From: Parvibaculaceae bacterium PLY_AMNH_Bact1
GTDB taxonomy: Bacteria > Pseudomonadota > Alphaproteobacteria > Parvibaculales > Parvibaculaceae
NCBI GenBank assembly: GCA_032881465.1
Contig: CP126168.1
Coordinates: 1,550,001-1,614,000 of the forward strand
Reading direction: 5' to 3'
Length of the DNA: 64,000 nt
Positions within the stretch are counted from its first letter, which is position 1. Every line of letters starts with the position of its first letter. Below the pieces are notes generated by a model, which had not been told where the DNA came from, searched no databases, and was given only the letters and a program-made list of their open reading frames with translations. The position numbers were made by a program, and so were the translations under genes. Positions 47,529 to 56,643 of the stretch are shown here, one piece after another.

Positions 47529-47550
47529 TTTGAGCAATTTATCTTTGAGC
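47529..47550. promoter_or_regulatory. Direct repeat in LysR/methyltransferase gap
   Basis: TTTGAGC occurs at 47529-47535 and 47544-47550, offset by 15 bases, beside the dyad TGC-N8-GCA at 47523-47536. This AT-rich stretch between divergent LysR and methyltransferase genes is where a LysR operator is expected, but the match to T-N11-A is not exact. Confidence 0.25.
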
Positions 47551-47601
47551 GATGTGCAATTATGTAGAGAACCCATCCGGATGACTTGCAGAGGAAGAGT
47601 G

Positions 47602-48225
47602 ATGACAAGTGACGCTAGCTTTTGGGATCAGGCAGCAAAAAAGTATGCCGCCTCCCCGATAAAAGACCAGGCGACCTACGAGCACACGCTTGCCGAGACG
47701 CGGAAACATCTCAAACCCCTCGACGATCTGCTTGAGATCGGCTGTGGGACGGGCGGCACTGCCCTCCTTCTAGCCGATGCCGTTGCCCACATCACCGCGA
47801 CAGACATTTCAGCGAACATGATCAAGATCGGGGCGGAGAAAGCAGCTGCACAGGAGGTGGCGAATGTCGATTTCGTTCAGGCAACACCTGCTGACCCGAA
47901 GCTCGCAGCGACAACTTTTGATGCGATCGCCGGTTTTAACATTTTGCATCTATTGCCCGACCTTGAAAGCGACCTTGCGGTTTTACGAGAGCGGCTAAAA
48001 CCCGGCGGCCTGTTGATCTCCAAGACACCCTGTATCGCTGACTGGAAATGGCGCGCTGTCGGGCGCATTGCCATTCCCATTATGCAGTTTTTCGGGAAGG
48101 CACCTTATGTCAGCTTCCTGAAAGGCTCGGATGTGGAAGCCAAAATCGCCGCAGCTGGGTTCGAGATAGTGACCAGCGAAAACCACAACACCTTCAGCCG
48201 CTTCATCGTCGCCAAAAAGCTCTAA
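47602..48225 (+). CDS. Class I SAM-dependent methyltransferase
   Basis: 207 aa. LLEIGCGTGGTALLLAD is SAM motif I, ITATDISANMIKIG motif II with the ribose-binding Asp, and GFNILHLLPDLESDLAVLRERLKPGGLLISKTP motifs III-IV, similar to UbiE/methyltransferase-11 enzymes. Target unknown, possibly a small lipid or quinone-like molecule. GAGGAAGAG before ATG 47602 decides the start over the upstream frame. Divergent from a LysR regulator and closed by a terminator. Confidence 0.87.
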   Translation: MTSDASFWDQAAKKYAASPIKDQATYEHTLAETRKHLKPLDDLLEIGCGTGGTALLLADAVAHITATDISANMIKIGAEKAAAQEVANVDFVQATPADPKLAATTFDAIAGFNILHLLPDLESDLAVLRERLKPGGLLISKTPCIADWKWRAVGRIAIPIMQFFGKAPYVSFLKGSDVEAKIAAAGFEIVTSENHNTFSRFIVAKKL

Positions 48226-48237
48226 AACAAGAAACAA

Positions 48238-48269
48238 AAAAAGCCGGACTTCTGAGAGCCCGGCTTTTT
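48238..48269. terminator. Bidirectional rho-independent terminator
   Basis: AAAAAGCCGG (48238-48247) pairs with CCGGCTTTTT (48260-48269) in a 10-bp perfect stem with a 12-nt loop and T-runs on both strands. It ends the convergent methyltransferase and thiolase transcripts. Confidence 0.88.
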
Positions 48270-48285
48270 CTTAGGCGGATAAGAG

Positions 48286-49488
48286 TTACGCGTCGTGCGC
48301 GCCGATAATGGCAACGGAGCAGACATTCTGGGACGGTGCGCCACCCAAATTGTGGGTGAGGCCAATCTTCGGATTAGGAAGCTGACGTTCCCCTGCTCTG
48401 CCCTGAAGCTGCAAATACATCTCATAGGCCATACGAAGCCCTGACGCGCCGATCGGGTGACCGAAGCATTTAAGGCCGCCATCGATCTGACAGGGAACAT
48501 CGCCATCACTGTCATAGAACCCGTCCATGACGTCTTTCACAGCGCCACCCTCGGGCGAAATAAAGAGGTCTTCCATCGTGACAAGTTCGGTGATGGAAAA
48601 GCAGTCATGGACTTCCATCATGGAAACATCTTCACGTGGGTTTTCAATGCCGGCTTCCGCATAGGCCTTCTTCGCGGCAATGCGCGCAGTGTGGAAGTAG
48701 CTTCCATCCCAGCTATTGTGCTGACTTTCAAGGCCGTTGGAGACAGAGAGCTGCAGCGCTTTCACCGTCACGATATCGCTCTTGCCCATTGCTTTTGCGA
48801 TTTCCGGCGTCGTTACAATCGCAGCGGCGGCGCCATCAGACACTCCACAGCAATCAAACAGGCCGAGCGGTTCTGCGATCATAGGGGCATTCATCACCTG
48901 TTCTTCACTCACTTCGTTCCGAAGGTGCGCTTTAGGGTTTTTTGCCCCATTTGCATGGCTCTTCACCGACACATGAGCGATTGCCCGCTTCAGGTCGTCT
49001 TTGTCGACGCCATGCTTTGCACGGTAGGCGGAGGCCAACTGGGCAAAGTTGCCAGGTGCTGACCCGTTGGGTGCCAGTTGTGGATTGAGCGTCCCGGGAT
49101 TGGCAACAGGAAGGCCGCCATAGCCGGTGTCTTTCAGCTTCTCTACGCCAAGCGCCAGAGCAATGTCTGCAGCGCCCGAGGCAACCGCATAGACAGCACC
49201 CCGGAGGGCTTCAGAGCCGGAAGCACAGAAATTCTCGACCCGGGTGACCGCGATGTTAGGCAGGCGCAAAGCCACAGAAAGGGGCGTCCCTCCCTTACCC
49301 GTCCCGATTTCGTCAATATGGGTCGAGAACCAGGCAGCGTCCAACTGTGTCGGTTCAATTCCGGCATCTTCCATCGCTTCGAGATAGGCTTCGACCATGA
49401 GTTCTTCCGGGCCGCTGTCCCAGCGTTCGCCGAACTTGGAACATCCCATGCCTAGGATTGCGACTTTGTCTTTAATGCCTCGTGCCAT
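48286..49488 (-). CDS. Thiolase family protein (acetyl-CoA acetyltransferase / SCP2-like)
   Basis: Thiolase-fold protein, 400 aa. VENFCASGSEALRGAVYAVASG holds the nucleophilic Cys, MMEVHDCFSITELVTMED is the segment typical of the SCP-x/SCP2-thiolase branch, and GGLKCFGHPIGASGLRM carries the C-terminal His. Such enzymes cleave long or branched 3-ketoacyl-CoAs. GGAGGGAAGA directly before ATG 49488 supports the start. It lies downstream of, and 71 bases from, the ketoacyl-synthase-like gene on the same strand, and the two are probably partners. Confidence 0.9.
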   Translation of the reverse strand: MARGIKDKVAILGMGCSKFGERWDSGPEELMVEAYLEAMEDAGIEPTQLDAAWFSTHIDEIGTGKGGTPLSVALRLPNIAVTRVENFCASGSEALRGAVYAVASGAADIALALGVEKLKDTGYGGLPVANPGTLNPQLAPNGSAPGNFAQLASAYRAKHGVDKDDLKRAIAHVSVKSHANGAKNPKAHLRNEVSEEQVMNAPMIAEPLGLFDCCGVSDGAAAAIVTTPEIAKAMGKSDIVTVKALQLSVSNGLESQHNSWDGSYFHTARIAAKKAYAEAGIENPREDVSMMEVHDCFSITELVTMEDLFISPEGGAVKDVMDGFYDSDGDVPCQIDGGLKCFGHPIGASGLRMAYEMYLQLQGRAGERQLPNPKIGLTHNLGGAPSQNVCSVAIIGAHDA

Positions 49489-49559
49489 TCTTCCCTCCAT
49501 CGGGTCGTCCGGCCGGGGCCGGAAATGAGATACTCAGATTGTCAGTGTCTTTACTTGAT

Positions 49560-51053
49560 TTATTCAGCAGCCTGGGCAGTGGGTACCGCGTTGCGAACGG
49601 GTACAGCTTTCCAGAAATAGCGCTTGAACCCGCGCTGATCATCAAAATCCTTGATGCGGAACACCATCCGCACCTCCATGCCGCTGTCGACTTCACCTTG
49701 AGTGACATCTCCAATGTCCATCATGATCCGGCCGCCGCCTTCAAAGACGATCATGCCGTAGTGGTTCGGAGGGTTCATGGAGAAGCTTAGGAAGTCAGCA
49801 GACCATGAAAGGATGGTCGCCTTCCGGTCGGCAAACTTGTAGGGCTCTTGCGTGTCTACAGCGGGTTTGTTGGGTGCAACGGATATCCGAGAGCGCGGAA
49901 ACTGCACGACACCGGTCTCTGTGCAGCGCCCACCGACAAGGCCCATAACGGTATCTTCGTTCCGGTAGAGAGTGGTGAGAGCGGTCTTCTTGTCTTGCTC
50001 GCCGCGCATGCCACGTTCCCATTCCACTAGGCCGTGGAAGGTAAGAAACTTCATATAGTTCGTTTCTTCCTGCCGGTCCTCAAGTGACCCGACAATGCCC
50101 CGCTTTGATGACATGGACGCCAGCAGTTCCGTGGTTTCAAAAATAAGCACATCGCACCCACCGCCAAAATGGGCGAGCAGTACTTTTTCGCCGGGCTTTG
50201 CGTTCTGCAGCGTATGAATAAGCATCACCAGTGCATGGGCAGCTCCAGTTTCCCCACAAACCGCGCCCAAAGGATCTGCAACTGCATCTGGGTTCATTCC
50301 GCACATCTTGGCGAGCTTTTGCGGCAGACGAGCAAAAGTACATGGCATCACAAAATGATCAATATCAGAGGCACTTAGCCCCGTTTTTTCAAGTGCTCCG
50401 GCAACGGCTTTGGGAACGATCTTGCTGAAGCCCTCATCCCTGATCCAGCGCTCTTCCCAGCCATAGTCAAACTCTTCGCCGCTACCGCGGAAATGGTCGA
50501 CAAAATCCACGGTGAGCGTATGCGAGCCAAGGAAAGTCGCGATCAGCTCATCTGATCCAACCGAAAGTGCAGCTGCGCCATCCCCAAACTCAAGTTCCTG
50601 AGCACTGGCAGCGCGGGCTTTACGGTGATCCGCAGCACACACAAGAGCTTCCTTGTTAGCGCCGCCGCTGACACTGTTCAGTGCCTGGAGAAGCGCTGTC
50701 GTGCCGGCACGCTGGGTAGATGAGACATCCACGGCTTGTATGCCTTCATCAAGCGTCAGAGCAGCGGAGATGATCCCTGAGTTTAACCGATCGCTGAACG
50801 GGAGTGTCGTCGACCCAAAATAGATCGCATCAATGTGAGAGCGATCCTCATTGGTACCAAGCAGGTCGCGTGCGGCTTCCACAGCCATGGTCAGGCTATC
50901 TTCATCCCAGTTACCCATGGACCGCTCACCCTTGCCTTTGCCAACCAGGTTGGGAGCTATCCAGGCATTTGCGCTTGTAATTGATTTCCGCTGCAGTCGA
51001 AGCCGCGGGATATATCCGCCAAACGCCTTGAGACCGATCGTATTTTGCGCCAT
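49560..51053 (-). CDS. HMG-CoA-synthase/KASIII-like protein fused to DUF35 OB-fold, catalytic Cys not seen
   Basis: 497 aa. Residues 1-340 follow the HMG-CoA synthase / KAS III thiolase fold, and residues about 370-480 look like the OB-fold DUF35 domain often paired with thiolases. At the nucleophile position, where archaeal HMG-CoA synthase has A-C-K-A-G-T, this protein reads T-Q-R-A-G-T, so Cys is replaced by Gln. The segment around FVMPCTFARLPQKL has no His at the expected place. The DUF35 zinc ribbon keeps one Cys (GGRCTETG). It may bind or decarboxylate rather than condense. GGGAAG precedes the ATG. Confidence 0.78.
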   Translation of the reverse strand: MAQNTIGLKAFGGYIPRLRLQRKSITSANAWIAPNLVGKGKGERSMGNWDEDSLTMAVEAARDLLGTNEDRSHIDAIYFGSTTLPFSDRLNSGIISAALTLDEGIQAVDVSSTQRAGTTALLQALNSVSGGANKEALVCAADHRKARAASAQELEFGDGAAALSVGSDELIATFLGSHTLTVDFVDHFRGSGEEFDYGWEERWIRDEGFSKIVPKAVAGALEKTGLSASDIDHFVMPCTFARLPQKLAKMCGMNPDAVADPLGAVCGETGAAHALVMLIHTLQNAKPGEKVLLAHFGGGCDVLIFETTELLASMSSKRGIVGSLEDRQEETNYMKFLTFHGLVEWERGMRGEQDKKTALTTLYRNEDTVMGLVGGRCTETGVVQFPRSRISVAPNKPAVDTQEPYKFADRKATILSWSADFLSFSMNPPNHYGMIVFEGGGRIMMDIGDVTQGEVDSGMEVRMVFRIKDFDDQRGFKRYFWKAVPVRNAVPTAQAAE

Positions 51054-51186
51054 GTGTCACTTCCCTGAATGCTAAAAGGCACTATATGTCCCAGATAGTT
51101 TGGGCTGAAAAGTCCCGGTTTCTGGGTGTTGGAGACCAGTTTACCGATTGTTTTCCGGTTTCGACAACAATAAGGAGCGTGCGGAC

Positions 51187-51309
51187 ATGAAGATGCTAAA
51201 AGACCAACTGGACGTTGCGTCAGTCCGCTGCAATGCGAGCTGGGAGCTGACTTGGCCAATCTTAAGGAAGCCGCAAAAGAGATTCTGCGGACAATTGTTG
51301 AGATGACAG
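51187..51309 (+). CDS. Possible 40-codon leader ORF overlapping the DUF454 gene
   Basis: MKMLKDQLDVASVRC opens a 40-residue frame with AAGGAG 9 bases upstream, a better ribosome-binding site than that of the DUF454 gene it overlaps in another frame. The peptide resembles nothing I know. It could couple translation, or be the misread start of the membrane-protein gene. Confidence 0.3.
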
Positions 51310-51695
51310 TTGAGACTGAAAGAGCCTATCGGCGGCATCTTCTTCAGGGCCTGGGATGGATATGCGTGGCCCTCGGCGCGATTGGCATCGTTCTGCCGGT
51401 TATGCCGACAACGGTCTTTTTGTTAGCAGCCCTTTGGGCCTTTGCGCGCTCATCGCCGCGGCTTCACACTTGGCTCATTGAGAACCCCTATTTCGGTCCT
51501 TATATCGCTGACTGGGAGCGAGATCGGATTATTCCGATCCGAGCGAAGGTTATCGCAGTCACAATGATGACCGGCAGCGCTCTCTGGTTGGCGTTTGGCA
51601 CGAATGCACCTTTTGTCGTTGTCTTCGGCGTTGTATCCATCCTGATCGGTGTCGCCAGCTATGTCCTGACACGCCCGAGTCAGCCGTCGACCTAA
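51252..51695 (+). CDS. DUF454 (YbaN-like) inner membrane protein
   Basis: Up to 147 aa with three or four membrane helices. LGWICVALGAIGIVLPVMPTTVFLLAALWAFARSSPRLHTWLIENPYFGPYIADWERDR is the DUF454 signature. Function unknown. TTG 51252 follows GGGAG at 5 bases; ATG 51303 is the other start and would give the more usual family length. Converges on the TPR-SPOR gene. Confidence 0.85.
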   Translation: MANLKEAAKEILRTIVEMTVETERAYRRHLLQGLGWICVALGAIGIVLPVMPTTVFLLAALWAFARSSPRLHTWLIENPYFGPYIADWERDRIIPIRAKVIAVTMMTGSALWLAFGTNAPFVVVFGVVSILIGVASYVLTRPSQPST

Positions 51696-51714
51696 CGAAC
51701 CATCTTGGCGCACC

Positions 51715-53253
51715 CTATCGGGCGGCAAGAATGCAATCTTGACCCCGCGCCTTGAGCGCGTTGCAAAGCGCCTTCGCTTCATTGCTCGAATGAAGCGGTC
51801 CAATCTGCAGCCGATAAAAAATGCCACGGGCGCCGAGGTCAACCTCAACGATGTAGGGTTGTCTTTGCCCGATCAATTCTTGATGGGCTGCTACTGTTTT
51901 ATCCCAAGCCGCTGTCGCATCGGAGGCTGAACGGAAGGAGCCGATTTGTACCCTGAACCCTCGTGGTGCAGGGCTGGCGTCACTCGTTGTTGTCGCTGTG
52001 CCTTCCGCAACCTGGATTGGTGTTGCAGGCGGGCTGTATCGTGGGGGTGTCAGGAGGTTTCCATCCCGGGTGACAGGGGTCGGTCTGGAGCTGTCAATAG
52101 ACGCTGTAGTCATGGGGTCGACAGACGGAACCGCGGCTACACGGCTTGGGCTAGCACTCTGGGTTAAAGGGGGTTGGACAAAGCGCGTCACAGTTGCTTG
52201 CCATCCATTATTCGTCGATCGAGGTGGCGGCAGCGCTTCAGACAATGGCCGCACGGTGACATTACCGCTCTGGGGTTCAATGGCAGCAACATTAGGCGGC
52301 GTCAGTGTCACTGATTTCCCTGCGCTAGAAGCAGCGTTGGGGATTCGAATGCCATCCAGCTCGGAGGCCTGTCTGTATTCGCTGGGCCGATTGTCCGCGA
52401 CTGCGGCCATATCACGTGTTGGTTCGGATGGAGGTGAGACCTCGGTTTCCGATGCGGCATTGGTTTGTGTCGGTTCTGGAATAGACGCGGTAACAATAGG
52501 AGCGTCTACCGGCTTAGTAGCGGCCACTTGCGTCAAACGCGTGTCGTCCCATTCCGTCAACGCGGTTCGAGCTGGGGCAAAGTCTGCCTTGAGTTCTAAC
52601 GCCTGCGCTGCATCTTCGAGAGCGGCTCGTTCGTTGCCAACTTCTTTGTTCGAGAGTGCGCGTGCAAAATAGGTAAGGTGCGCGCGGGGTCCCATGCCTA
52701 GCGTCAGCGCGCGATCATAATCAACAATCGCGTCATTGTGGCGGCCCATATGGCGTCGCAAATTGCCTCGATTGTGAAAGGCAGACGCATAATTCGGCGC
52801 CAGCTCAATAGCTTTGTCATAATCGCGCGCCGCCCGGTCCTGCTGTCCCATGCCGGCGTAAGCGACCGCTCGATTGTAGTAGCTGCGTGGCAAAATGCTG
52901 GCGGGCAATCCGCCCTGCCAGATCGCACTGGTGTAATCTGCAACGGCGTGACCACCCAGCCCCAATTTCTGATTGGCGATGCCGCGGTGATGATAGGCCA
53001 GTGCCATCCGCTCCGCGTCTAGAGCGTTGCCCTCGATTGCCGCATTCAGGTAGTCGATTGCTTCTAAGGCCCGACCGGATTGAATAGCAGCCGTCCCTGC
53101 ATTGAGAGAGGCAATTGCTGCCGCCTCTTCTTCACTGGTTGCCGCTCGAGCCTGCGATACCAAAACCGTGCTAATAAGCAAGAAGCTAAGAAACAGGCAG
53201 GGGCGAAAGGAAGCCCGGATTGCACCATTGGCAGCGGTCAGGTTCACAAACAT
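51715..53253 (-). CDS. Secreted TPR-repeat protein with C-terminal SPOR domain
   Basis: 512 aa. Signal peptide at residues 14-38 (cleavage near ARA). Tetratricopeptide repeats fill residues about 45-225 (for example YYNRAVAYAGMGQQDRAARDYDKAIELAPN), then a long Pro/Ser/Thr-rich linker, and a SPOR domain from GFRVQIGSFRSASDATAAWD to the end. SPOR domains bind denuded peptidoglycan at division sites, so a cell-envelope or division role is likely. The SPOR end holds Cys-x9-Cys. Confidence 0.88.
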   Translation of the reverse strand: MFVNLTAANGAIRASFRPCLFLSFLLISTVLVSQARAATSEEEAAAIASLNAGTAAIQSGRALEAIDYLNAAIEGNALDAERMALAYHHRGIANQKLGLGGHAVADYTSAIWQGGLPASILPRSYYNRAVAYAGMGQQDRAARDYDKAIELAPNYASAFHNRGNLRRHMGRHNDAIVDYDRALTLGMGPRAHLTYFARALSNKEVGNERAALEDAAQALELKADFAPARTALTEWDDTRLTQVAATKPVDAPIVTASIPEPTQTNAASETEVSPPSEPTRDMAAVADNRPSEYRQASELDGIRIPNAASSAGKSVTLTPPNVAAIEPQSGNVTVRPLSEALPPPRSTNNGWQATVTRFVQPPLTQSASPSRVAAVPSVDPMTTASIDSSRPTPVTRDGNLLTPPRYSPPATPIQVAEGTATTTSDASPAPRGFRVQIGSFRSASDATAAWDKTVAAHQELIGQRQPYIVEVDLGARGIFYRLQIGPLHSSNEAKALCNALKARGQDCILAAR

Positions 53254-53352
53254 GCCTTTCTCACCTCATCTTCCACGAAGCGATCTTTCACCGAATCACG
53301 GAGGTTATAGAGGTTCAGCCTAGGTCAATGTGCTGGTTTTGTCGCCACTTCT

Positions 53353-53381
53353 GACCTTTGCCCGCATTGCAGGCTTTGGTC
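53353..53381 (-). terminator. Hairpin directly after glmS, weak terminator candidate
   Basis: On the - strand GACC-AAA-GCCTGC-AAT-GCGGGC-AAA-GGTC folds into a two-part stem starting at the base after the glmS stop. No T-run follows, so it is either a rho-dependent end or an RNA-stabilising structure. Confidence 0.3.
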
Positions 53382-55205
53382 CTACTCAACAGTCACAGAT
53401 TTGGCGAGGTTTCTGGGCTGATCGACATCAGTACCTTTTGCCACAGCGGTAAAGTACGCCAAAAGTTGAACCGGGATTGTGGCAACGATGGGCTGAACGA
53501 AGGGATCGCAGGTTGGCAGCTCTACATTCTGCCAGGGTGCATCCGACGCCTTTGAAATCCCCTGCTCATCTGAGATCAGAAGAACTTTGCCACCGCGCGC
53601 GATAACTTCCTGCATGTTTGAGACTGTCTTGTCGAATAGTCTGTCACTTGGAGCAATAACAACGACAGGGACGTCTTCGTCAATCAGCGCAATTGGCCCA
53701 TGTTTGAGCTCACCAGCCGCATAACCCTCCGCATGGATATACGAAATCTCTTTGAGCTTAAGGGCGCCTTCGAGAGCAATCGGATATTGGGCGCCCCGGC
53801 CCAGATAGAGCACATCGCGAGCACGCGCGAGCGCGTGAGAGAGCTCTTCCAGTTTCGCAGTGTGGGCAAGAGCCGAGGAAACATGCCTGGGAACCTCAAG
53901 CAGTGACCGGACAAGATGCTTTTCATCCATCTCTGAAATTGTGCCGCGTGCCCGACCTGTCGCAATAGCAAGAGCAGCCAGGACAACAAGCTGGCAGGTA
54001 AATGCTTTGGTCGAGGCAACACCAATTTCGGGACCGGCGAAGGTCGGCATGATTGCGTCTGAGGCGCGCGCAATGGTCGACTCGGTCACGTTGACGATCG
54101 ACAAAATATGTTGGCCCTGTTCTCGACAATAGGCCAGAGCAGCATGAGTGTCTGCGGTCTCGCCAGATTGGGAAATAAAGACGGCCAGCCCACCCTCTGG
54201 AAGCGCAGCCTCGCGATATCGGAACTCCGAAGCGATATCAATTTCCGCTGATATGCGTGCTTTCTCTTCAAACCAATACTTAGCCACATGTGCCGCGTAG
54301 GACGCTGTGCCACACGCTATGATGGTGATCTTTGGCACTGTCGCCAGGTCGAAGGGAAAATGCGGGAGCCGGATCGTCTCTGTCATCGGGTCAATATAGT
54401 CGCCCAGGGTATGCCCGATCACCTCCGGTTGCTCGAAGATTTCCTTCGCCATGAAGTGTCGATGGTTGCCTTTATCGACGAGTTGAGACGATGCGTCAGT
54501 AATTTTTATGGGGCGCTCAACAACTTCTCCCCCAGCATTTCTGATCGTCACGCTTGCTTGGCGAATTTCCGCCCAGTCGCCATCGTCGAGGAAGGTGACA
54601 CGGTTTGTCATAGGTGCCAGCGCAAACGCATCAGAACCGAGATACATGGCGTTGTCACCATAGCCGACCGCAAGAGGACTTCCACGGCGCGCACCCACGA
54701 TGAGGTCTTCTTCGCCCTGGAATAGAACGCCCAGAGCAAACGCCCCTTCGAGCATATCAAATGCGGCTTTGGCAGCATCTACGGGAGCGAGGCCACTCTT
54801 GAGTTGAGACGAGATCAAATGCGCAACAACTTCTGAGTCTGTGTCTGTTTGAAAAATTGTTCCTGAGGCGACAAGACCTTCTTTGAGCTCACGGAAGTTC
54901 TCAATGATGCCGTTATGAACAATCGCCACATCGTCGGAGACATGCGGATGCGCGTTTCGCTCATTGGGTGCGCCGTGTGTTGCCCAGCGGGTGTGACCGA
55001 TACCAATGATGCCTTTCAAAGGATCGCTGCGTAAAGAAGACTCCAAGTTTGACAGTTTGCCTTCTGCCCGACGTCGATTGATATCTCCTTCGATAAGTGT
55101 CGCTATCCCCGCGGAATCATACCCGCGATATTCAAGGCGCTTAAGCGCCTCAAGTATGATGGGAGAAGCTGTTTTGTCGCCAACGACACCAATGATCCCG
55201 CACAT
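53382..55205 (-). CDS. glmS: Glutamine-fructose-6-phosphate aminotransferase GlmS
   Basis: Makes glucosamine-6-phosphate from fructose-6-phosphate and glutamine, 607 aa, full length. The processed N-terminal Cys is in MCGIIGVVGD, the glutaminase domain runs to about residue 240, and two SIS domains follow (CGTASYAAHVAKYW, SQSGETADTHAAL), ending in KSVTVE. Starts 3 bases after the glmU stop, so no room for a glmS ribozyme; control must act on the glmU transcript. Confidence 0.98.
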   Translation of the reverse strand: MCGIIGVVGDKTASPIILEALKRLEYRGYDSAGIATLIEGDINRRRAEGKLSNLESSLRSDPLKGIIGIGHTRWATHGAPNERNAHPHVSDDVAIVHNGIIENFRELKEGLVASGTIFQTDTDSEVVAHLISSQLKSGLAPVDAAKAAFDMLEGAFALGVLFQGEEDLIVGARRGSPLAVGYGDNAMYLGSDAFALAPMTNRVTFLDDGDWAEIRQASVTIRNAGGEVVERPIKITDASSQLVDKGNHRHFMAKEIFEQPEVIGHTLGDYIDPMTETIRLPHFPFDLATVPKITIIACGTASYAAHVAKYWFEEKARISAEIDIASEFRYREAALPEGGLAVFISQSGETADTHAALAYCREQGQHILSIVNVTESTIARASDAIMPTFAGPEIGVASTKAFTCQLVVLAALAIATGRARGTISEMDEKHLVRSLLEVPRHVSSALAHTAKLEELSHALARARDVLYLGRGAQYPIALEGALKLKEISYIHAEGYAAGELKHGPIALIDEDVPVVVIAPSDRLFDKTVSNMQEVIARGGKVLLISDEQGISKASDAPWQNVELPTCDPFVQPIVATIPVQLLAYFTAVAKGTDVDQPRNLAKSVTVE

Positions 55206-55208
55206 GGT

Positions 55209-56570
55209 TCAGTCTTTCTTCTCATTTGATTTCTGATGTTTCGCACGGAACGTCGCGCCCCACCCGCTTTTTTCCAATTGCTTGGCACGGGTAACGACGA
55301 GCGCATCCTGCGTCACGTCTTTCGTAACGACGCTGCCGGAGCCGACATAGGCCCCATCACCAATCTTGACCGGTGCAACAAGGGAACTGTTTGATCCGAC
55401 AAAGGCGCCCGCCCCAATATCTGTAAAGTGTTTGTTGAAGCCGTCATAATTGCAGGTGATCGTCCCTGCCCCGATGTTTGCTTCTGCGCCGACCCTGGCA
55501 TCGCCAATGTAGGTCAGGTGGCTAATTTTGGCTCCGGACTCAATGTTGGCCTTTTTGGTTTCAACAAAATTGCCGATCTTCGCGCCCGCACCAACCATGG
55601 TCCCCGGCCGCAACCGCGCAAAGGGTCCCACAGCCGCGCCGTCTTCAATGCGCACACCTTCCAGGTGTGAAAAGCCTTTGACCGTCACATTGTCGCCGAT
55701 TTGAACATTGGGCCTGAACACAACATTCGGCTCAATGATGACATCTCTGCCGATCTGCGTGTCGATGCAGAAATAGACACTCTCTGGATCATGCAGTGTT
55801 ACGCCGCTAGCCAGAAACTTTTCACGCAATCGCTTTTGGAAAATAGACTCCGCAGTCGACAAATCGCCCCGGCTGTCAACGCCGATTACCGTGTCTCCGA
55901 TGTCAAGGGCAGTTGTTGCACATGTCAGACCGCGATCTTGAGCAATTTGTGGGAGATCAGTGAGATAAATTTCTCCACTCGCCGGGTTGGGCTGGAGATC
56001 GGCAATCATTTCATGAAGAAGCTCTCGGGCAATCGCCATCACACCGCTATTGCACAGAGTAATTTTCTTCTCAGCGTCAGTCGCTGCTTTCTCTTCAACA
56101 ATGCGTTCTAAGGTCCCATCGGAGGAACGTACAAGACGGCCATAATTGGTCGGATCATCTGTATCAAATCCGAGAACGACAACGGCGGATCCGTTTGCAC
56201 ATTTCTCCCGCATCTCAATCAGCGTGTCTGCCTCAAGGAAGGCTGCATCACCGAAGACGACCAATGCAACACCAGGGTCGCTGGGCACCAGGCTAAGAGC
56301 GCTTCGTGTTGCATCTCCTGTTCCGTTGGCTACGTGCTGAATGCAGGTCTGAACCTCATCGCCCCATGACTTGGCGTAGGCAGAAACGTCATCCATATCC
56401 GGGGCGACCACAGTGATGATCTGACTTGGAGAAATTGCCTTGGCGGCGGTCAATACGTGTCCAAGGAGTGGCCGCCCAGCAACTTCATGCATGACTTTGG
56501 GCATCGCCGATTTCATTCGGGTGCCCTTGCCAGCTGCCAGCACTATGACGGTGGTATCAGATCCGCTCAT
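55209..56570 (-). CDS. glmU: Bifunctional UDP-N-acetylglucosamine pyrophosphorylase/GlcN-1-P acetyltransferase GlmU
   Basis: Catalyses the last two steps to UDP-GlcNAc, 453 aa. VIVLAAGKGTRMKSAMPKVMHEVAGRPL is the uridyltransferase signature; the C-terminal left-handed beta helix includes GNFVETKKANIESGAKISHLTYIGDARVG and IGAGTITCNYDGFNKH, the acetyltransferase site. ATG 56570 (MSGSDTTVIVLAAG) fits the family; the frame to 56621 does not. Cotranscribed with glmS. Two hairpins lie in its leader. Confidence 0.97.
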   Translation of the reverse strand: MSGSDTTVIVLAAGKGTRMKSAMPKVMHEVAGRPLLGHVLTAAKAISPSQIITVVAPDMDDVSAYAKSWGDEVQTCIQHVANGTGDATRSALSLVPSDPGVALVVFGDAAFLEADTLIEMREKCANGSAVVVLGFDTDDPTNYGRLVRSSDGTLERIVEEKAATDAEKKITLCNSGVMAIARELLHEMIADLQPNPASGEIYLTDLPQIAQDRGLTCATTALDIGDTVIGVDSRGDLSTAESIFQKRLREKFLASGVTLHDPESVYFCIDTQIGRDVIIEPNVVFRPNVQIGDNVTVKGFSHLEGVRIEDGAAVGPFARLRPGTMVGAGAKIGNFVETKKANIESGAKISHLTYIGDARVGAEANIGAGTITCNYDGFNKHFTDIGAGAFVGSNSSLVAPVKIGDGAYVGSGSVVTKDVTQDALVVTRAKQLEKSGWGATFRAKHQKSNEKKD

Positions 56571-56593
56571 TAACTTATTTATCTCTGTGTAAG

Positions 56594-56643
56594 TGGCCGT
56601 AGTCGGCCAGAATTCGCGCAAGAAAATGGCATATCACCATTTT
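56594..56643 (-). promoter_or_regulatory. Two consecutive hairpins between the UDP-sugar dehydratase and glmU
   Basis: TGGCCG-TAGT-CGGCCA (56594-56609) and AAAATGG-CATATCA-CCATTTT (56623-56643) are perfect stems of 6 and 7 bp in the 94-base gap. On the - strand the AT-rich one comes first and is followed by CTTG, a poor terminator. They may end the dehydratase transcript or control the glmU-glmS operon. Confidence 0.35.

Noticed and set aside
48457-49062. 201-codon + strand frame inside the thiolase gene
   Set aside because: Fully antisense to conserved thiolase motifs and without a ribosome-binding site.
55206-55208. glmS ribozyme or riboswitch
   Set aside because: Only 3 bases separate glmU and glmS, so there is no space for one directly upstream of glmS.
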